From positions 1-34,530 of the forward strand of contig JAOBWI010000042.1 of assembly GCA_025463285.1 (NCBI GenBank): 34,530 bases of DNA. The letters run 5' to 3'. The notes under the pieces are model-generated. The model had not been told where the DNA came from. It searched no databases and saw nothing but the letters and a program-made list of their open reading frames with translations. Each line of letters opens with the position of its first letter. Position 1 is the first letter of the stretch. The position numbers were made by a program, and so were the translations under genes. Source of the DNA: Acidimicrobiaceae bacterium (GTDB taxonomy: Bacteria > Actinomycetota > Acidimicrobiia > Acidimicrobiales > RAAP-2). Shown here piece after piece: positions 30,433 to 34,530 of this stretch.

Positions 30433-31836
30433 GTGAACTCTCTGCGTCGAGGTAGTCGTAACGCATTTCGAAACAGTATGCGCTCGATCGGCGTGGTGGT
30501 GATTCTCGCGGTGGCCATCGCGCTGTCCATCTCGATGCTGATCGCGCGCGACGCCGTCAATACCAAGATCAACTCGGTCAGAGCCTCAACCGGTACCACC
30601 ATCACGGTCACGCCGAAAGGCTTCTTCGGTTTCAGCGGGGGCGGCACTCCCCTCACCACCACCGAAGTCAACGGACTCTTGAACCTGAAGAACGTGACCG
30701 CGGTTCAAGAGTCTCTCAGCGAAGAGCTCTCGAGTAACGACACTTCGCTCACCTCTCCGACCCCGGCCGGCTCACTGGGCCAGCGCTTCGGTGGCTCTAA
30801 CCCCGGCGGTTCGTCCGCCAGCGCCCCGACCTTCACCATTGCGATACGGCTCATCGGCACCAACTCCCCGGGCAACGCCCTCGTCGGCGGCGCCAACGGT
30901 GGGGGCACCGAGAAGCTCACCTCCGGCGCCAGCTTCAGCCCCACGTCCGACAGCGACGTGGCCCTGGTCGGTCAGACGCTCGCCACCAAGAACAAACTGA
31001 AGGTGGGTTCGACGTTCACGGCGTTCGGAAAGACCATCACCGTGGTCGGTATCTACAACTCGGGCTCGACGTTCGCTAACTCCGACGTGTTGATGCCCCT
31101 CGCCACCGTGCAGACCTTGGCGTCGGCGAGTGGCCAGGTCACCAACGCCACCGTCGTCGTCAACAACATCTCCAATGTCTCGAGTGTCACGAAGGCCGTC
31201 ACCGCCGCACTGGGATCCAAGGCCGACGTCACCTCCACCGAAGCCACCGTGGCCTCGGAACTCGCGCCGCTGAACTCCATCAAGACGATCTCCACCTACA
31301 CCCTCTTCGGGGCCATCATCGGGGCCGCCATCATCCTCCTGCTCTCGATGCTCATGATCGTGCGCGAGCGCCGCCGCGAGGTTGGCGTCTTGAAGGCGCT
31401 GGGGGCACCCAATCGTTCGATCATCGGACAGTTCATCGCCGAGTCGACGACCTTCACCGTCCTGGGCTCGGTGGTGGGTTTCATCGTCGGCATACTGCTC
31501 AGTAGTCCGATCACCTCCGCACTGGTCAGCGCCACCAGCAACTCCTCCTCCGCCACACCCGCCTTTACGGGTGGCGGTTTCGTCCGGGCCGGTGGGGGCG
31601 GTTTCAGGGGAGGCGGCAGCGGCTTCACTCCCCCGCCAGGTGGCCAGTTCGCGCGCACCGGCGACTTCCACTTCGGAGGCGTGAGCAACACGCTCACCAC
31701 GTTGCACACCTCGGTCGGCTCGTCCACCTTGATCTTCGCCTTCGTCATCGCCCTGGTGATCGCCGCTCTGGGTTCCAGCGTGGCGGTCGCCACCATTGTG
31801 CGAATCCGTCCCGCCGAAGTATTGAGGAGTGAGTAA
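30433..31836 (+). CDS. ABC transporter permease, MacB/FtsX type
   Basis: Membrane subunit of 467 aa. TM1 is at about residues 19-38, followed by a large extracytoplasmic domain of the MacB core type (about 40-280). Three FtsX-type membrane segments come at about 289-310, 343-367 and 431-456. The loop between TM3 and TM4 contains an unusual Gly-rich stretch (FVRAGGGGFRGGGSGFTPPPGGQ, about 376-400). GTG at 30433 follows AAAGG. Its TAA overlaps the ATPase ATG as TAATG. The pair probably works as a mechanotransmission transporter that exports or extracts a substrate. The substrate is not readable, and no membrane-fusion partner lies next to it. Confidence 0.9.
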   Translation: MNSLRRGSRNAFRNSMRSIGVVVILAVAIALSISMLIARDAVNTKINSVRASTGTTITVTPKGFFGFSGGGTPLTTTEVNGLLNLKNVTAVQESLSEELSSNDTSLTSPTPAGSLGQRFGGSNPGGSSASAPTFTIAIRLIGTNSPGNALVGGANGGGTEKLTSGASFSPTSDSDVALVGQTLATKNKLKVGSTFTAFGKTITVVGIYNSGSTFANSDVLMPLATVQTLASASGQVTNATVVVNNISNVSSVTKAVTAALGSKADVTSTEATVASELAPLNSIKTISTYTLFGAIIGAAIILLLSMLMIVRERRREVGVLKALGAPNRSIIGQFIAESTTFTVLGSVVGFIVGILLSSPITSALVSATSNSSSATPAFTGGGFVRAGGGGFRGGGSGFTPPPGGQFARTGDFHFGGVSNTLTTLHTSVGSSTLIFAFVIALVIAALGSSVAVATIVRIRPAEVLRSE

Positions 31837-32510
31837 TGCTGAAAGTAGAGAATCTCAACAAGACGTTTCACACGAGGGCGGGTGACATCCACGCAGTACA
31901 GAACGTGACGTTCAGCGCCGACAACGGCGAGATGGTCGCGATCGTCGGAGCCAGTGGAAGTGGCAAGTCCACGCTGTTGGCGCTGCTTGGACTCTTAGAC
32001 GCCCCCGACCAGGGCAGCATCGACCTCGACGGCGTGGAGCTAGCGAATCTCGACGCGGGTGGGCGCACCAAGTACCGCTCGCACCAGGTGGGCTTCGTCT
32101 TCCAGCAGTTCAATCTGATCCCCAATCTCAGCGCGCGCGAGAACGTGCTGCTCCCCCTCGAGTACGCCCGCTGGCCCAAGGCCGACCGGGTTCGACGGGC
32201 CGACGAGATGCTGGCCCTCGTCGGACTGACGGGAGAGAAATCTGAACGTCGTCCCACTCGCCTCTCCGGTGGCGAGCAGCAACGAGTAGCGATCGCGCGC
32301 GCCTTCGCCGCGAAGCCCCAACTCATCTTGGCCGACGAACCCACCGGTAGTCTCGATAAGTCGACCGGGCAGAAGATCGTGGAGATTCTGCGTAGCGCCG
32401 CGTCCACCGAGGGCGCCACGGTATTGGTGGTCACGCACGACGAGAAGATTGCTCAACAGGCCGATCGACGACTCGAGATCGACGACGGCGTCTTGAGCGA
32501 AGTGGCCTAA
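31836..32510 (+). CDS. ABC transporter ATPase, LolD/MacB type
   Basis: Cytoplasmic ATPase subunit of 224 aa, normal length for the family. All motifs are present: Walker [11 protein letters not shown]-loop QQFNLIP, signature LSGGEQQR, Walker [10 protein letters not shown] and the switch His in VTHDE. The start overlaps the permease stop by one base (TAATG), so the two are translated together. It energises the permease encoded upstream. Confidence 0.95.
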   Translation: MLKVENLNKTFHTRAGDIHAVQNVTFSADNGEMVAIVGASGSGKSTLLALLGLLDAPDQGSIDLDGVELANLDAGGRTKYRSHQVGFVFQQFNLIPNLSARENVLLPLEYARWPKADRVRRADEMLALVGLTGEKSERRPTRLSGGEQQRVAIARAFAAKPQLILADEPTGSLDKSTGQKIVEILRSAASTEGATVLVVTHDEKIAQQADRRLEIDDGVLSEVA

Positions 32511-32565
32511 CACTCAGAACGCTAGTGCTAAGAACTGAAAAACACGGGGTAACCTTCAGGGTTCT

Positions 32566-33645
32566 ATGGGTCTCTCGATCGGCATCGTCGGACTGCCCAA
32601 CGTCGGAAAATCAACGCTGTTTAACGCCCTCACCAAGAACCACGTCTTGGCGGCGAACTACCCCTTCGCCACCATTGAACCGAACGTGGGCGTGGTCGCG
32701 GTTCCCGACGAGCGGCTAGGCGTTCTCGCCGGCATGTTTCACTCAGAGAAAATCATCGCCGCCACCGTTACCTTCGTCGACATCGCCGGCATCGTTCGCG
32801 GAGCCTCCACCGGCGAAGGATTAGGCAATCAGTTCCTCGCCGCCATTCGCGAGTGCGACGCCATCTGTGAAGTGGTGAGGGTTTTTGAGGACGACGACGT
32901 GATCCACGTCGACGGGCGTATCGATCCAGCGAGCGACGTCGCCACCATCGAGACGGAGCTCATTCTCGCGGACTTACAGACCGTTGAGCGAGCGGTCGCT
33001 CGTCTGGAACGAGACGCCAAGCGCGGGGGCGACGCCGCCCGGACGTTGGCGGAAGTACAGAAAGCCCAACTCGTGCTCAACGAAGGACGAGTCATCTCTC
33101 AGTTGGGAAAGGAACTCGATCGCTCGCTACTCGCTGACCTGCACCTGCTGACCGATAAGCCCTTCATCTACGTCTTTAACGTGGACGAGGCCAGCCTCGG
33201 GGACGAAGAACGTCAAGCGCAGTTGCGCGCCTCGGTCGCGCCGGCTGAGAGCGTGGTGTTGTGCGCGAAAGTGGAAGCCGAGCTGGCCGATCTCGACGAC
33301 GTCGAAGCGTTGGAACTTTTAGAGTCCTACGGTCAGAGCGAGTCCGGTCTGGCCTTGCTCTCGCGCGTGGGCTTTCACACTCTGGGCCTGCAAACGTTTC
33401 TCACCGCCGGGCCGAAGGAGGCCCGCGCCTGGACCATTCATCAAGGTGAGACGGCGCCCGAAGCGGCAGGAGAGATTCACAGCGACTTTCAAAAACACTT
33501 CATCAAAGCCGAAATCGTCTCCTTCGACGACCTGATCGCGGCCGGTTCCATGAACGCCGTGCGTGCCGCCGGGAAAGCGCGCGTCGAGGGCAAGGAGTAC
33601 GTCATGCGTGACGGCGACGTCGTCGAGTTCCGCGTGGGCGTGTAA
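32566..33645 (+). CDS. ychF: YchF/OLA1-family nucleotide-binding protein
   Basis: Universally conserved P-loop protein of 359 aa, which hydrolyses ATP in preference to GTP and associates with ribosomes. G1 is GLPNVGKST (residues 8-16), and switch regions include the [19 protein letters not shown] block. The altered G4 motif is NVDE in place of NKxD, the family's mark of relaxed base specificity. The C-terminal TGS domain ends [18 protein letters not shown] at 32566 follows AGGG. The gene is complete with its family's usual length. It stands between the ABC pair and ahcY with its own short spacers on each side. Confidence 0.96.
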   Translation: MGLSIGIVGLPNVGKSTLFNALTKNHVLAANYPFATIEPNVGVVAVPDERLGVLAGMFHSEKIIAATVTFVDIAGIVRGASTGEGLGNQFLAAIRECDAICEVVRVFEDDDVIHVDGRIDPASDVATIETELILADLQTVERAVARLERDAKRGGDAARTLAEVQKAQLVLNEGRVISQLGKELDRSLLADLHLLTDKPFIYVFNVDEASLGDEERQAQLRASVAPAESVVLCAKVEAELADLDDVEALELLESYGQSESGLALLSRVGFHTLGLQTFLTAGPKEARAWTIHQGETAPEAAGEIHSDFQKHFIKAEIVSFDDLIAAGSMNAVRAAGKARVEGKEYVMRDGDVVEFRVGV

Positions 33646-33661
33646 GCAGTTACTATTTAGT

Positions 33662-33690
33662 CAGGCGACTGCGGCAGAGGTCGGCGCCTG
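33662..33690 (+). promoter_or_regulatory. Hairpin in the ahcY leader
   Basis: CAGGCG (33662-33667) pairs with CGCCTG (33685-33690) around a 17-base loop, 25 bp upstream of the ahcY start. TACTAT at 33651-33656 could be a -10 box. The sequence does not match the SAH riboswitch core that precedes ahcY in some bacteria, so I call only a hairpin. Confidence 0.25.
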
Positions 33691-33715
33691 GAAGCTACTA
33701 ACTCCTGGGAGAGCC

Positions 33716-34530
33716 ATGACCTCTGACGCCTTTACTTTCAAAGTTGCCGACCTCTCGCTCGCCGATTTCGGACGCGCGGAGATTCAACTCGCCGAGCACG
33801 AAATGCCGGGCCTCATGGCCATGCGCGCCGAGTTCGGTGCCTCGAAGCCGCTTGGTGGATCTCGCATCGCCGGTTCGTTGCACATGACTATTCAAACGGC
33901 GGTCTTGATCGAAACCCTTGTCGCGCTCGGCGCGGACGTTCGTTGGGTGAGTTGCAATATCTTCTCGACCCAGGACCACGCCGCGGCGGCCGTGGTCGTT
34001 GGACCTCACGGCACCGTGGAACGTCCGAGTGGCGTACCGGTCTTCGCCTGGAAGGGCGAGACCTTGGAGGAGTACTGGTGGTGCACCGAACAGATGCTCC
34101 GTTGGCCCGGGCACTCTGGTCCGACGATGATCTTGGACGACGGTGGCGACGCCACGCTGTTGGTGCACAAGGGACTGGAGTTCGAGCGGGCCGGATTCGT
34201 ACCCGCGCCGGAGTCGGCCGACTCCGAGGAGTACCGGGTCATATTGGCGTTGCTGAATCGCATCGTGTCCAGCGGCGAGAAGCTCTTTGAGCCTATGGCG
34301 GGCGGCATCATCGGCGTGTCCGAAGAGACCACCACCGGCGTGCACCGACTCTACGAAATGGAGCGCGACGGGACCCTGCTCTTTCCCGCCATCAACGTGA
34401 ACGACGCCGTCACCAAGTCCAAGTTCGACAACAAGTACGGCGTTCGCCACTCCTTGATCGACGGCATCAACCGCGGCACCGACATACTCATCGGCGGCAA
34501 GGTGGCCGTGGTCTGTGGCTACGGCGACGT
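33716..34530 (+). CDS. ahcY: Adenosylhomocysteinase, 5' part
   Basis: Partial gene. The frame is open from ATG 33716 to the window end, about 271 codons of an enzyme usually 420-490 aa long. It reversibly splits S-adenosylhomocysteine to adenosine and homocysteine, which keeps methylation running. Conserved stretches include [54 protein letters not shown], and [30 protein letters not shown] and [17 protein letters not shown] also match. The beginning of the NAD site, [10 protein letters not shown], falls on the last bases. GGGAG precedes the ATG. Everything visible looks functional. Confidence 0.97.
   Translation, partial: MTSDAFTFKVADLSLADFGRAEIQLAEHEMPGLMAMRAEFGASKPLGGSRIAGSLHMTIQTAVLIETLVALGADVRWVSCNIFSTQDHAAAAVVVGPHGTVERPSGVPVFAWKGETLEEYWWCTEQMLRWPGHSGPTMILDDGGDATLLVHKGLEFERAGFVPAPESADSEEYRVILALLNRIVSSGEKLFEPMAGGIIGVSEETTTGVHRLYEMERDGTLLFPAINVNDAVTKSKFDNKYGVRHSLIDGINRGTDILIGGKVAVVCGYGD

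Noticed and set aside
33646..33715. SAH riboswitch before ahcY
   Set aside because: Leader of only 70 bases without the conserved SAH-aptamer core.

Overview
This window looks like chromosomal DNA of a moderately GC-rich actinobacterium. The evidence is a tRNA gene without an encoded CCA, frequent GTG starts, several start codons that sit about one transcription-start distance from a -10 box (leaderless style), an actinobacterial-type YihY protein, a TreT-like trehalose synthase and a PGRS-like glycine/asparagine-rich secreted tail. A lineage near Acidimicrobiia is my guess, not shown. No rRNA, CRISPR array, intact insertion sequence or prophage is visible.

Layout. (1) 71-2224: tRNA-Arg(CCT), then a type IV AbiE toxin-antitoxin pair on the minus strand. 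Its upstream region carries two inverted repeats of identical 35-bp span, one lying across a candidate promoter. (2) 2600-5894: a translationally coupled pair, a membrane hybrid histidine kinase and a REC-EAL c-di-GMP phosphodiesterase. (3) 6442-8873: two secreted or anchored hydrolases, a phosphodiester-glycosidase (NAGPA/DUF2233) protein and an alpha/beta hydrolase. (4) 9202-9816: an AbrB-VapC toxin-antitoxin pair. (5) 9997-10545: an MntP-like manganese exporter. (6) 11009-16050: a plus-strand carbohydrate cluster of TreT-like synthase, a large membrane GT2 synthase with a Thr/Ser/Pro tail, and a GH5 glycosidase. (7) 16527-21554: a tightly packed lipid-phosphate operon of PAP2, lipid kinase, YihY/BrkB, phospholipase D/cardiolipin synthase and a second PAP2, perhaps led by a small unknown ORF. 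(8) 21884-25421: a large secreted phosphoesterase with a PGRS-like tail and a lipoprotein. (9) 25740-28409: a fused double glycosyltransferase. (10) 28451-30311: SRPBCC protein, ArsR regulator and proline iminopeptidase-like hydrolase. (11) 30433-34530: ABC permease and ATPase, YchF GTPase, and the start of ahcY, cut by the window end.

How the parts fit. Many genes concern the envelope: polysaccharide polymerisation and trimming, phospholipid or polyprenyl-phosphate turnover, a secreted phosphoesterase and a MacB-type exporter. The two toxin-antitoxin systems and the long AT-richer gaps around 2.2-2.6, 6.0-6.4 and 8.9-9.2 kb mark the left third as the accessory part. The right end (ychF, ahcY) is conserved housekeeping DNA. 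The most unusual items are the matched AbiE operators, the five- or six-gene lipid operon, the mucin-like tail on the GT2 synthase and the PGRS-like tail on the phosphoesterase.
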